This document shows, one piece after another, positions 16,332 through 25,022 of a stretch of 64,000 nucleotides of DNA. The position numbers and the translations under genes are program-made. The notes under the pieces are model-generated. The model was not told where the DNA came from, did no database searches, and saw only the letters and a list, made by a program, of their open reading frames with translations. Source of the stretch: Streptomyces sp. NBC_01231 (GTDB taxonomy: Bacteria > Actinomycetota > Actinomycetes > Streptomycetales > Streptomycetaceae); NCBI GenBank assembly GCA_035999765.1, contig CP108521.1:620001-684000 (forward strand), given 5' to 3'. How positions within the stretch are numbered: position 1 is the first letter of the stretch; each line of letters starts with the position of its first letter.

Positions 16332-16768
16332 TTCTGGCGGACCGAGTCGAAGACCCGCTGGTCGTGGGAGATCTCGACGACGTTGCCGTCGGGGTCCTTC
16401 AGAGCGCAGATGTAGCCGACGGGCTCGGGCATCTGCCGGGGCTCCCAGTGCAGGCAGCCGAGCTCGCGGGCCCGGTCCGCGAGCGCGTCGACGTCCTCCC
16501 GCGCCGGCACCTCGATGCCGAGGTGCGCGAACGGGTGCAGCAGGCCCAGCTGGTTGCCCTTGTCCTTGTTGAAGGACACCAGGACGAGGACGAACGGCGT
16601 CTCGGCCTGCTGGTCGTTGGAGAGCCAGACGCTCTCGCCGTCGGCGTCCTTGAACCGCTCGACCACGACCAGCGGAGTCAGCGTGGTGTAGAAAGCGATC
16701 GCCTTGTCGAGATCGCCGGTCGGCAGCGCGACATGAGTCCAGCGTGCCGAGGTGAGACCGGTGGCCAC
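16316..16768 (-). CDS. Single-module VOC (glyoxalase-like) protein
   Basis: 150 residues with two beta-alpha-beta-beta-beta units: WTHVALPTGDLDKAIAFYTT and LLHPFAHLGIEVPAREDVD, ending KDPDGNVVEISHDQ. Metal-ligand candidates are the His of THVAL, the His of FAHLG and the Glu of VVEIS. GTG 16768 is chosen because GGAGG stands in front of it. First gene of a two-gene operon divergent from the aldo/keto reductase. It may be a small dioxygenase, isomerase or glyoxalase. Confidence 0.85.
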   Translation of the reverse strand: MATGLTSARWTHVALPTGDLDKAIAFYTTLTPLVVVERFKDADGESVWLSNDQQAETPFVLVLVSFNKDKGNQLGLLHPFAHLGIEVPAREDVDALADRARELGCLHWEPRQMPEPVGYICALKDPDGNVVEISHDQRVFDSVRQKWGSS

Positions 16769-16956
16769 GGTACCTCCATGGTGAGTGGGTGGGACTTCTT
16801 CGAGACTAGGTGTGCCCGCACCCGCGGGTCGATGTGCTGCGGACACAACACGCAGGCCGGCGATGCTGGCCCCGCGCGACATCGGTTCGGGGCCTTCCGC
16901 CGTGCGAGCCTGCGAGATGACAGCGACAGGGCGTCGGCTGGGAAGACGAGGGCAAC

Positions 16957-17991
16957 GTGCACTACCGGATTCTGGGTGGGACGGGCATCGAGGTGAGTCA
17001 GCTGTGCCTGGGATCGATGATGTTCGGCGCCTGGGGCAACACCGACGAGGCGGAGTGCCACCGCATGGTGGCGACGGCGCTGGACGCCGGGGTCAACATC
17101 GTCGACACCGCGGACGTGTACGCGTTCGGCGAGTCGGAGGAGATCGTCGGCCGGGCGCTGAAGGGACGGCGCGACGACGTCGTCCTGGTGTCGAAGGTCG
17201 CGAGCCGGATGCCCGCCGGCCCGCTCGACCGCAACCGGGGTGGCACCTCCCGGCTGTGGATCACACGTGCCGTGGAGGACAGCCTGCGCCGGCTGGGGAC
17301 GGACCACCTGGACGTCTACCTCGTCCACCGTCCCGATCCCCACACCGACGTCGAGGAGACCCTCGGTGTGCTCAGTGACCTGGTGCGGGCGGGAAAGGTG
17401 CGGGCGATCGGCACCTCGAGCTTCCCGGCCGAGGAGATCGTGGAGGCTCAGTGGGCGGCGCGGCGCGGTGGCCGCGAGCGGTTCACCGTGGAGCAGTTGT
17501 CGTACTCGATCCTGGCCCGGCATGCGGAGGCCGCCTCCCTGCCCACCGCTGGGCGGCACCGTATGGGCGTCATGGTCTGGAGCCCGCTCAACGGCGGCTG
17601 GCTGACGGGCAAGTACCGGTCCGGCGCCGAACCGGCGGCAGACTCGCGCGCGCTGAGGAACAGCGACCACTTCGACTTCGCCGACGAACAGGTGCGCGAG
17701 CGCAAGCTCGCGGTCGTCGAGGAACTCGTGCGCCTGGCCGCCGAGGAGGGGTGCTCGCTCATCGAGCTGGCGCTGCGGTTCGTGCTCGCCCATCCCGGCG
17801 TCACCACGGCTGTCATGGGCGCGCGCACCCACGACCAGCTCCTGTCGCAGCTCACCGCGGTGGACCGGCCACTGTCGGCCGAGGCGCTGGACCGGATCGA
17901 CGAACTCGTCGCGCCGGGCAGCGTCCTCAACCCACTCGACGTCGGCCACACGCCGCCGGCGCTTCAGACCGCGGCGCTGCGCCGACGCTGA
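16957..17991 (+). CDS. Aldo/keto reductase
   Basis: 344 residues, TIM-barrel NADP(H)-dependent oxidoreductase. The catalytic tetrad is seen as Asp50 and Tyr55 (IVDTADVYAFGE), Lys80 (VLVSKVAS) and His124 (YLVHRPDP). Cofactor-binding GVMVWSPLNGGWLTGKY and the C-terminal GARTHDQL follow. GTG 16957 has GAGGG upstream. Divergent from the VOC/SnoaL pair with a 188-bp gap; no clear island palindrome was seen there. Confidence 0.9.
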   Translation: MHYRILGGTGIEVSQLCLGSMMFGAWGNTDEAECHRMVATALDAGVNIVDTADVYAFGESEEIVGRALKGRRDDVVLVSKVASRMPAGPLDRNRGGTSRLWITRAVEDSLRRLGTDHLDVYLVHRPDPHTDVEETLGVLSDLVRAGKVRAIGTSSFPAEEIVEAQWAARRGGRERFTVEQLSYSILARHAEAASLPTAGRHRMGVMVWSPLNGGWLTGKYRSGAEPAADSRALRNSDHFDFADEQVRERKLAVVEELVRLAAEEGCSLIELALRFVLAHPGVTTAVMGARTHDQLLSQLTAVDRPLSAEALDRIDELVAPGSVLNPLDVGHTPPALQTAALRRR

Positions 17992-18017
17992 CGGCGATGG
18001 TGCGTACCCACGGCGGA

Positions 18018-18047
18018 CGCCGGCCCCGCGCTTTCGCGGAGCCGGCG
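18018..18047. terminator. Hairpin between convergent genes
   Basis: CGCCGGC-C-CCGCG pairs with CGCGG-A-GCCGGCG around a CTTT loop, 12 bp with one mismatch. It separates the aldo/keto reductase from the ABC permease. Confidence 0.7.
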
Positions 18048-18071
18048 CCCGTGCTCGCCGGGTCTGGGCCG

Positions 18072-18986
18072 TCACGTCGACCCGCGCTCGAAGGGGCGGC
18101 CGAGCGCGGCGGGCTCCCGGTGCTGGGTGGTGAACAGCAGCATGGCGAGGAGTGCGAGGAGATACGGGGCCGCCACGAGGAGTTGGGCGTTGAGCGTGAC
18201 GCCGAGCGCCGGGAGCGCCAGGCGCATCGCGTCGGAGAGGCCGAACACGAGGCAGCCGAGCATGGTCCGGCCGAGCCGCCACGCCCCGAAGATCACCGCG
18301 GCGATGACGATGTACCCCCGCCCGGCGGTCATGTTCTGGTTGAACGATCCGACCTCGCCGACCGCGAGGTACGCACCCCCGAGACCGGCCAGTGCGCCGC
18401 ACCACAGCAGGGCCTGCCGGCGCCGCACGTTCACCTTGATGCCCGTGACGTCGGCGGCCTGCGGGTTCTCCCCGACCGCCCTCAGTTCCAGTCCCCAGCG
18501 GCTGCGCTCCACCAGCCACCAGGTGAGCGGCACCAGCGCCAGCAGCAGGAAGGCTGGCCAGCGTTCGGAGAACAGCGGCTTGCCGATGACCGGGATGTCC
18601 TGCAGCAGCGGGATCGACAGCACCTTGACCTGGTGCGAGACGAACTGGTTCGTGGTGATCAGGTAGCTCGTCAGGCCGAGCACCAGCGCGTTCAGCACCA
18701 GGCCGACGACGAAGGTGTTGATCTGCGCCCGGTGGGAGAGGTTTCCATGCACGAACCCGAGGACGAGGCCGGTCACGACGCCGGCCGCGAGGCCGACGGG
18801 GGCACTGCCGGTCGCGCTGGCGGTGGCGACCGAGGTGAACGCGGCGCCGAGCATCATCGCCTCGACGGAGATGTTCATCGTGCCGGCGCGTTCGGCCACG
18901 TACTCACCGCAGGCGGCGAACGCGAGCGGCACGGTCAGGCGGACACCGCTGGCGAGAATGGTGGTGGTGCTGTCCAGAGCGCTCAC
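18072..18986 (-). CDS. ABC transporter permease, BmpA/nucleoside type
   Basis: 304 residues and eight or nine hydrophobic segments of the BPD_transp_2 family. GTMNISVEAMMLGAA near residue 35 and LRAVGENPQAADVTGI (the ATPase-contact loop) are typical. GTG 18986 overlaps the stop of the other permease (GTGA). Together with 18983-20164 it forms the membrane channel of an importer for nucleosides, purines or similar ring compounds. Last gene of the operon 26050->18072. Confidence 0.92.
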   Translation of the reverse strand: MSALDSTTTILASGVRLTVPLAFAACGEYVAERAGTMNISVEAMMLGAAFTSVATASATGSAPVGLAAGVVTGLVLGFVHGNLSHRAQINTFVVGLVLNALVLGLTSYLITTNQFVSHQVKVLSIPLLQDIPVIGKPLFSERWPAFLLLALVPLTWWLVERSRWGLELRAVGENPQAADVTGIKVNVRRRQALLWCGALAGLGGAYLAVGEVGSFNQNMTAGRGYIVIAAVIFGAWRLGRTMLGCLVFGLSDAMRLALPALGVTLNAQLLVAAPYLLALLAMLLFTTQHREPAALGRPFERGST

Positions 18987-20164
18987 GCGGCTGCCTTCAC
19001 CTTGGTCGGGACGACGGACGAGGCGGCCACCTGCTGCGGGGTGGCGCCGCAACGCCTGCGGAAGAGATGGACGAGGACGGGCGGCGCGACGAACGCGAGG
19101 ACCAGCAGCGCCTTGACGACATCGACGAGGTAGTACGGCACGCCGGTCGCCGAGAGGAAGTCACCGCCCGCACGCAGTACGGCGAACACCAGCGACACCG
19201 GGATCGCGGCCAGGGGCCGGTTGCGCGCGACAAGCGCGACGAGCAGGCCGTCCCAGCCGAAGTTGTCCGAGAGGCCGGCCTGCAGTCGGTTGGTGCCGAC
19301 CGGGCTGGCCAGCAGCAGCCCGCCGGCCAGCCCCGCGAAGGCGCCTGACAGCGCCAGGGTGAACCCGCCGAGCGCGGCCACCCGGACACCGGCGTGCTTG
19401 GCCGTCCGCGGATTCAGTCCGACCATGCGCACCCGAAAACCCCACCGGCTGCGGCTCAGGAGCAGGGCGACGCCGACCGCGGCGACTAGCGCGACGAACA
19501 GGCCGGTGTTCCACTGCACCGACGGGTACTGGCCGAAGCCGCCGAGCCGGCCGTTCGCCGGCAGCTGGTTGGACGCCGCGTCGACGATGCCCGAGGAGCC
19601 CTGCGCGCTCTCCTGCAGGAGCCACGGCGTACTGACCGCGAACGTGACGAGCTGGATGGCGAGGAACGTCATCAGCAGGGTGCTCACCGCGACGTTGACG
19701 CCGCGGAAGCGGAACATCAAAGCGCTGAGCGCGGCCCAGGCACCGCCGCCGACCGCCGCGGCGAGCATCACCACGACGACCAGCATCGGGCCGGGCAGAG
19801 CGAGCCGCAGTCCGACCCAGGCCCCGGCCAGGCCGCCGATGAGGACCTGTCCCTCCTGGCCGATGTTGAACGTCCCGGCGGACGCGCAGATGCACGCGCC
19901 GACCGCGACCAGCAGCAACGGCGCCGTATTGAGGAGCGTCGTCGTCCATCCCGTGGCGTCGGCCAGACTCCCGGTCCATATCGCGTCCGCCGACGCACCC
20001 GGCGAGCCGCCGGTCAGTACCAGCAGCAGCGCGGAGGCGCCCGCGGCGACGGCGACCAGCACGGCGGTGAGGCCCGCCGTCATCCAGTCACCGCGCCCGG
20101 GCCGGAGCCGGGCGAGCAAGCGCCGGCCGAGGTCGTCGGGACTCGTCGGCGCGGCGGCACTCAT
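18983..20164 (-). CDS. ABC transporter permease, BmpA/nucleoside type
   Basis: 393 residues, BPD_transp_2 family, with an added cytoplasmic N-terminus and a first helix at about 30-52. GTFNIGQEGQVLIGGLAGA and RMVGLNPRTAKHAGV are diagnostic. Its ATG overlaps the ATPase stop (ATGA). It is the larger partner of the permease pair, as in other importers of this class. Confidence 0.93.
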   Translation of the reverse strand: MSAAAPTSPDDLGRRLLARLRPGRGDWMTAGLTAVLVAVAAGASALLLVLTGGSPGASADAIWTGSLADATGWTTTLLNTAPLLLVAVGACICASAGTFNIGQEGQVLIGGLAGAWVGLRLALPGPMLVVVVMLAAAVGGGAWAALSALMFRFRGVNVAVSTLLMTFLAIQLVTFAVSTPWLLQESAQGSSGIVDAASNQLPANGRLGGFGQYPSVQWNTGLFVALVAAVGVALLLSRSRWGFRVRMVGLNPRTAKHAGVRVAALGGFTLALSGAFAGLAGGLLLASPVGTNRLQAGLSDNFGWDGLLVALVARNRPLAAIPVSLVFAVLRAGGDFLSATGVPYYLVDVVKALLVLAFVAPPVLVHLFRRRCGATPQQVAASSVVPTKVKAAA

Positions 20165-21717
20165 GCGGCCTCACCGCCGACCAGCATGCCAAGGCGCTCG
20201 GGGGTCGCCTCCGAGACGGGGAGTGCTCCGGTGATCCGCCCGGACGAGATCACCGCGATCCAGGTCGCAAGGGCCATGACTTCCTCGAGTTCGGTGGAGA
20301 TGAGCAGCACTCCGACGCCTTCCGCGGCCGCCTGGCGCAGTCGGGAGTACATGTCCTCGATGGCGCCGACATCCAGCCCGTGTGTGGGCTGCGCGGCCAC
20401 CAGGACACTGGTGTGACCGGACAGTTCCCGAGCGAGCACGACGCGCTGCTGGTTGCCTCCGGAGAGGGTGCGCACCGGCGCGTCGAGCGAGGGCGCGATG
20501 ATGTTGAACTCGTCCGCGAGGCGCCGGGCCTCGGCGAGCATCGCGCGCCGACGCACCAGGAACCGGCCGCTGACCTTGTCGAGCGACTTCATCGTCAGGT
20601 TTTCGGCGACACTCATGTCGAGGACGACGCCGCTTTGGTGCCGATCCTCCGGCACGATGCCGAGACCTGCCTTCGCGAGCGCGCCGGGCCGGGTCACGTC
20701 GACCCTGCTCCCGGCGACCTCGACGGTGCCGGCGGTCGGCGGGACCAGCCCGGCGAGGACATCGCCGAGCGTGGCCTGGCCGCTGCCCTCGACGCCGTAG
20801 AGAGCGCAGATCTCGCCCGCGCCCACGGTCAGATCGACTCCTTCGAGAAGCCTGACCCCGCCTTCCTCGACGGTGAGTCCGGTGAGGCGCAGGACGGGCG
20901 GCCGCCGGTCATGTGCCCCGCCCTCGCCGGTACGTGACTTCTGCACCGGCAGCAGGCCCAGCGCGGCGGCCTCCTCGCGCAGCGACACGTCACGGCCCAC
21001 CATCTGCCGGGCGAGTTCCTGCGAAGTGGTCTCGGCGGTGGCCGCCTGGAAGGCGATACGGCCCTTGCGCAGGACCGTCACCCGGTCCGTGGCCTGCACG
21101 ATCTCGGCGAGCTTGTGGCTGATGAGGATGACGGCGCGCCCCTCCTCCTGCACCACCCGCCTGAGCACGGCGAACAACTCCTGTGACTCGGCCTGGGTGA
21201 GCACCGAGGTGGGCTCGTCCAGGATGAGGATCTGCGGGTTGCGTCGCAGGCACTTGACCACTTCGACCCGTTGCCGCTCGCCCGCCGAGAGCGACTCGAC
21301 GGGCGCCTCGGGGTCGATCGGCAGCCCGTACCGCGCGGCGACCTCGGTGATGTCGGCACAGATGGCCTGCTTGTTCACCTTGCCGGTGTCGCCGAGCGCC
21401 ACGTTCTCCCACACGGTGAGCCCGTTGATGAGGCTGAAATGCTGGTGCACCATGCCGATGCCCAGCTCGGCCGCTTCCTGCGGGCTGTCCAGCGCGACCT
21501 GCTCACCGCGCACCAGCATGGTGCCGGCGTCGCGCCGGACCAGCCCGAGCAGGACCTTCATGAGACTGGACTTGCCCGCCCCGTTCTCGCCCAGGAGACC
21601 ATGGATCTCGCCGGCGTCGACCGTGAGGTCCACGGCGTCGCAGGCCATGACGGCTCCGTAGGACTTGGTAATGCCGCGAAGCTCAAGGACACGAACCGCT
21701 GAGGTCGTCGGTGTCAT
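20161..21717 (-). CDS. ABC transporter ATPase, two nucleotide-binding domains
   Basis: 518 residues with two fused ABC domains. Domain 1 has Walker A GENGAGKS (about 42-49), signature LSAGERQRVE and ILDEPTSVL. Domain 2 has a degenerate Walker A, GVEGSGQATLGD, with an intact signature LSGGNQQRVV, which is normal for this class. It powers the two permeases downstream. It starts 31 bp after the binding-protein stop. Confidence 0.95.
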   Translation of the reverse strand: MTPTTSAVRVLELRGITKSYGAVMACDAVDLTVDAGEIHGLLGENGAGKSSLMKVLLGLVRRDAGTMLVRGEQVALDSPQEAAELGIGMVHQHFSLINGLTVWENVALGDTGKVNKQAICADITEVAARYGLPIDPEAPVESLSAGERQRVEVVKCLRRNPQILILDEPTSVLTQAESQELFAVLRRVVQEEGRAVILISHKLAEIVQATDRVTVLRKGRIAFQAATAETTSQELARQMVGRDVSLREEAAALGLLPVQKSRTGEGGAHDRRPPVLRLTGLTVEEGGVRLLEGVDLTVGAGEICALYGVEGSGQATLGDVLAGLVPPTAGTVEVAGSRVDVTRPGALAKAGLGIVPEDRHQSGVVLDMSVAENLTMKSLDKVSGRFLVRRRAMLAEARRLADEFNIIAPSLDAPVRTLSGGNQQRVVLARELSGHTSVLVAAQPTHGLDVGAIEDMYSRLRQAAAEGVGVLLISTELEEVMALATWIAVISSGRITGALPVSEATPERLGMLVGGEAA

Positions 21718-21748
21718 CGCGTGATCTCCTGGGTCGGTTCGGAAACGG

Positions 21749-22837
21749 TCAGCCGAGGCGCTTGACCTCGGCGGCCGGGGTGATCTCCTTGCTGCCGATC
21801 TTCTTGATGAACTGCGCCAGTTGCTGGTCCTCGTCGCCCTGGCCGTGGCAGATCTTGACGGTCGGGTAGGGGTCGACGCCCAGCTGCCACACGCGCGGCG
21901 TGCCCATCTTCAGGTTGTCCTTGGCGAAGTCCTCCAGCGCGGCGCGGAAGTAGTCACCCGGGCTGAAGATCACCGAGATGTCGAACTTCGGGCTGGTCGA
22001 GGTGCACCGGTCGGTCCCCGGGGTGAGGGTCAGCGCGCCGTTGGCGTTCGCCAACTGCGCCGCGGCGTCGGTCGCGCCTCCGAGGTAGGGGTAGATGATT
22101 TTGATGCCTTGGCTGAGCTGTGCCTGGGTGGCTTCCTTGGCCTTCGCCGAGTCGTTGAAGTCACCGGTGTAGGTGCTCACCAGGGTGGCCGACGGGACGA
22201 TCTCCCGGATCCCGGCCAGGAAGGCCTTGGCTCCCGCGACACTGAAGCCGGCCTTGATGCCGGTGACGAACCCGGCCTTGGTGTAGCCGGCGGCCTTCAT
22301 CTTCAGACCCGCGGCGTAGCCGGCGACGAGCATCGACTGGTTGGGGTCGTCGGAGGACAGCATGATCCGCGGGGTCTGGCCGATGTTCGCCGAGGACGGC
22401 ACGTACCAGGCGGTCTTGGCGCAGACGGGCTCCTCGGAGGCCGGGATGGCGGCCTTGAGCTCACTCGCGGCGAGCGCGACCATGTCGACGTGCTGCTGGC
22501 ACAGGGCGCGTGCCGCCGTGAGCGCGTCGCCGGCGGGCACGCTGCCGCGCTTGATGACCTTCCAGCTCTTCTCCTTGGCGAAGGCGTCCGCCGAGTCGAC
22601 GAAGCTCTGGTAGTAGCCGTGGTCGTTGATGTCCCCGGGGCTGAGGACCCCTATGACGACCTTGCCGTCACCGTTGACGTCGGGCTCGTTGAGGCCCGAG
22701 CCGCTGCTGCTGTTCGCCGCGGGTGTCGTCTTGGCTGCCGTCGCCTCGTTGCTGGCGCAGCCGGAGAGCGCGAGGGCTCCTGCGAGGGCGAGGCCGAGCG
22801 CGGCCTGGCAACGCAGGAGCGAACTTCTTGCAGTCAT
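21749..22837 (-). CDS. BMP/Med family substrate-binding lipoprotein
   Basis: 362 residues. A lipoprotein signal with lipobox LSGC places the modified Cys at about 27, followed by a Ser/Ala/Thr-rich linker. The body is of the Bmp/Med (PnrA-like) family: VVIGVLSPGDINDHGYYQSF, GYAAGLKMKAAGYTKAGFVTG and DISVIFSPGDYF. It delivers ligand to the downstream permeases at the outer face of the membrane. Known relatives bind nucleosides or purines; here the context suggests the island substrate. Confidence 0.9.
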   Translation of the reverse strand: MTARSSLLRCQAALGLALAGALALSGCASNEATAAKTTPAANSSSGSGLNEPDVNGDGKVVIGVLSPGDINDHGYYQSFVDSADAFAKEKSWKVIKRGSVPAGDALTAARALCQQHVDMVALAASELKAAIPASEEPVCAKTAWYVPSSANIGQTPRIMLSSDDPNQSMLVAGYAAGLKMKAAGYTKAGFVTGIKAGFSVAGAKAFLAGIREIVPSATLVSTYTGDFNDSAKAKEATQAQLSQGIKIIYPYLGGATDAAAQLANANGALTLTPGTDRCTSTSPKFDISVIFSPGDYFRAALEDFAKDNLKMGTPRVWQLGVDPYPTVKICHGQGDEDQQLAQFIKKIGSKEITPAAEVKRLG

Positions 22838-22897
22838 GTGCGCGGTTCCGTTCGCTGGGTGGCACCGCCGGTCGAGGCGGTGGCTGGGTCGGGGTGG

Positions 22898-22949
22898 GTC
22901 AGTCGAGGGGGTGGTCGTTCGAGGGGGGTGGGTCGGTCAAGGGGGTGGG
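22898..22949 (+). repeat. G-rich imperfect direct repeats in an operon spacer
   Basis: Three 17-18 bp copies of GTCRGTYRAGGGGGTGG stand in a row in the 125-bp gap between the flavin reductase and the lipoprotein gene. The plus strand, which is the template strand here, has at least four runs of three or more G and could form a quadruplex. Confidence 0.6.
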
Positions 22950-22962
22950 TCAGGAGGGTGGC

Positions 22963-23631
22963 TCAGTTGGCGGACCTGTCGGCCCGGTCGAGGTCGGCGT
23001 AGGCGACCCGCTCCTGGTGGAACAGGGAGTCCTCGCCCGCGGTGACGAACCACGGGAAACCCATCCGTCCGACAGCTCGGACCTGGGTGGGGTCGATGCG
23101 GTCCGGGGCGGACATGATCGAGTCGTCCGTGGTGATGCAGACGACCTCGGCGAGCAAGAGGTGCACGCCCGAGAAGCATGACGTGTGGTCGCCCCGGTCG
23201 ATCACCTCGTGCACACGGCACTCCAGGTGCGCGGGGCTGTCGCCCAACGACGGCGTGTCGACGACCTGTGAGGGCATCGACCGCCAGTCGGCGACGTCCA
23301 TCTCGCTGACGCCGCGGGGGTATTCGCGGGCCACCGCCTCGATGTGCTCGGCGATCTCGGCGGTGGTGACGTTGACGACGAACTCACCCGTGCGCTCGAT
23401 GTTGAGCCAGGTGTCCTTCGGCTGAGGGGTGTCCTGCCGCTGCGCGCCGATGGTGACCGCGATCAGCGGCGGTTCGCCGCTGACCGGCATGTAGTAGCTG
23501 TACGGCGCGACGTTGACCCCTCCGTCCGGGTCGAGCGTGGTGATCATCGCGATCGGCCGCGGTACCACCAGTTGCGAGAGCAGGCCCTGCTTGTGGGCCG
23601 GGGAGCGTCCGGACATGTGGATGACGTTCAA
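22963..23631 (-). CDS. Flavin reductase-like domain protein
   Basis: 222 residues of the FMN-binding split-barrel flavin reductase family: VVPRPIAMITTLDPDGGVNVAPYS split over two strands, then FVVNV and HLECRVHEVID. It could reduce FMN for a monooxygenase or act directly as a hydroxylating component. The TTG at 23631 is chosen: GGAG stands 8 nt ahead and it overlaps the amidohydrolase stop (TTGA). ATG 23616 is the alternative. No dedicated two-component monooxygenase is seen next to it. Confidence 0.85.
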   Translation of the reverse strand: MNVIHMSGRSPAHKQGLLSQLVVPRPIAMITTLDPDGGVNVAPYSYYMPVSGEPPLIAVTIGAQRQDTPQPKDTWLNIERTGEFVVNVTTAEIAEHIEAVAREYPRGVSEMDVADWRSMPSQVVDTPSLGDSPAHLECRVHEVIDRGDHTSCFSGVHLLLAEVVCITTDDSIMSAPDRIDPTQVRAVGRMGFPWFVTAGEDSLFHQERVAYADLDRADRSAN

Positions 23632-25022
23632 CGGGTGGTCTCCTTTGCGGTGCCCGCCGGCTGTGTCGGCCAGGTCGGGCGGGGCGTGATGCCGGCGCGC
23701 CGCAGGAGAGCGGCTGATCGCTCGGCGGCGGCCTCGGCGACGGCGGCGAGGTCGATGCCGGTCGGCTGCCGGTCGCGGACGACCACGCGGCCGTCGACCA
23801 GCACGACACGGACGGTGCGTGACACGTGGCCCCATACGAGCTGGCGGGCCAGGTCGCCCCGGGGCATCCAGGCGGGGTCGCCGGTGTCGAGTACGACGAG
23901 GTCGGCTGCCTTGCCCACCTCGAGGGAGCCGGTCCGCTCGCCGAGACCGATCGCCTCGGCGCCGTCGACCGTCGCGAGCGCGAAAGCCTGCTCGGCGCGG
24001 ATCGGGGCGGGCAGGTCACGGTCGCGTTCGAGGCCTGCGAACAGGTAGGCGGCCAGGAGGACGTCCGGGGCGTCGCCGGCGTTGTGGGCGTCGCAGCCCA
24101 ATGCCACCCGGCCGCCCCGGCGCACCAGTTCGGCGTGGCGCGAGGCGCGGGTATATCCCTGGGCGAGACGCAGGTACGCCCCCGGGCAGGCGGCCACCGC
24201 CGTACGGGTCTCGAGGATCGCGTCGACCTCCGCGTCGTCGAGCCACACGGCGTGCCCCAGCAGCAGGCGCGGGCCGAGTACTCCCAGCTCGGCGAAGTGG
24301 ACCACCGGTCGGCGTCCGCTGCGCTTGGCGTAGGCCTCGACGTCGGCGGGTCCCGGCGAGACATGCCAGGTCACTCCGGTGTCGAGCCGCTCCGCCAGGC
24401 TCGCCGCTCCGGTGAAGAGCTCGTCGCTGGCAAGGTCGTGGCCGACGAGCGTCACCCACCCGGTGACCGGCCCGGTGGCCGGCAGGGACCGGACGATGTC
24501 CTCCTGCCTGGAGAGCACCTCGTCGGCGGGGGCGCCGAACGGCACGCCCTCGGCGTCCCAGCCCCAACCACCGACCCGCGCGCGGATGCCCGCGGCGGCG
24601 AGCCCCGCGGCGACCCGTTCCGGGTAGGCCACCGTGCCCGGCTCCAGCACGGTGGTGATGCCCCGGGTCAGGCACTCGACGGCGGTGATGGTCGCGGCCA
24701 GTTCGTCGTCGTCACCGTCGGCGTGGGCGTGCAGCGGGACGATCCAGTCGAAAATCGACTCCTGGGAGCTGATGTGGTCCGGGATCGTGCTGCGTACGAG
24801 GGGATCGACGGTCGTGTGCTGGTGGGCGTCGACGAGGCCCGGGATGACCACACAACCCGACGCGTCGATCTCCCGCGCATCCGGGAAGCGGGCGCGCAGG
24901 TCCTCGGCCGTGCCGAGCGCGGCGATGCTGTCCCCGGACACGGCGATCGTCGCGCCGGTGAGGACGCGCCGCGCGGAGTCCATGGTGACGATGTCGCCGC
25001 CCACGATCAGGAGGTCGGTCAT
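23628..25022 (-). CDS. TRZ/ATZ-like amidohydrolase
   Basis: 464 residues of the chlorohydrolase/cytosine-deaminase-like branch. Metal site motifs: DAHQHTT (first His pair), VTWHVSPG, LLLGHAVWL and ALGCDAHN (Asp). The N- and C-terminal strands form the composite beta domain. Relatives remove amino, chloro or cyclic-amide groups from N-heterocycles. Its ATG overlaps the stop of the dehydrogenase gene (ATGA). Being co-operonic with a BmpA-type importer, it may act first on the imported compound. Confidence 0.88.
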   Translation of the reverse strand: MTDLLIVGGDIVTMDSARRVLTGATIAVSGDSIAALGTAEDLRARFPDAREIDASGCVVIPGLVDAHQHTTVDPLVRSTIPDHISSQESIFDWIVPLHAHADGDDDELAATITAVECLTRGITTVLEPGTVAYPERVAAGLAAAGIRARVGGWGWDAEGVPFGAPADEVLSRQEDIVRSLPATGPVTGWVTLVGHDLASDELFTGAASLAERLDTGVTWHVSPGPADVEAYAKRSGRRPVVHFAELGVLGPRLLLGHAVWLDDAEVDAILETRTAVAACPGAYLRLAQGYTRASRHAELVRRGGRVALGCDAHNAGDAPDVLLAAYLFAGLERDRDLPAPIRAEQAFALATVDGAEAIGLGERTGSLEVGKAADLVVLDTGDPAWMPRGDLARQLVWGHVSRTVRVVLVDGRVVVRDRQPTGIDLAAVAEAAAERSAALLRRAGITPRPTWPTQPAGTAKETTR

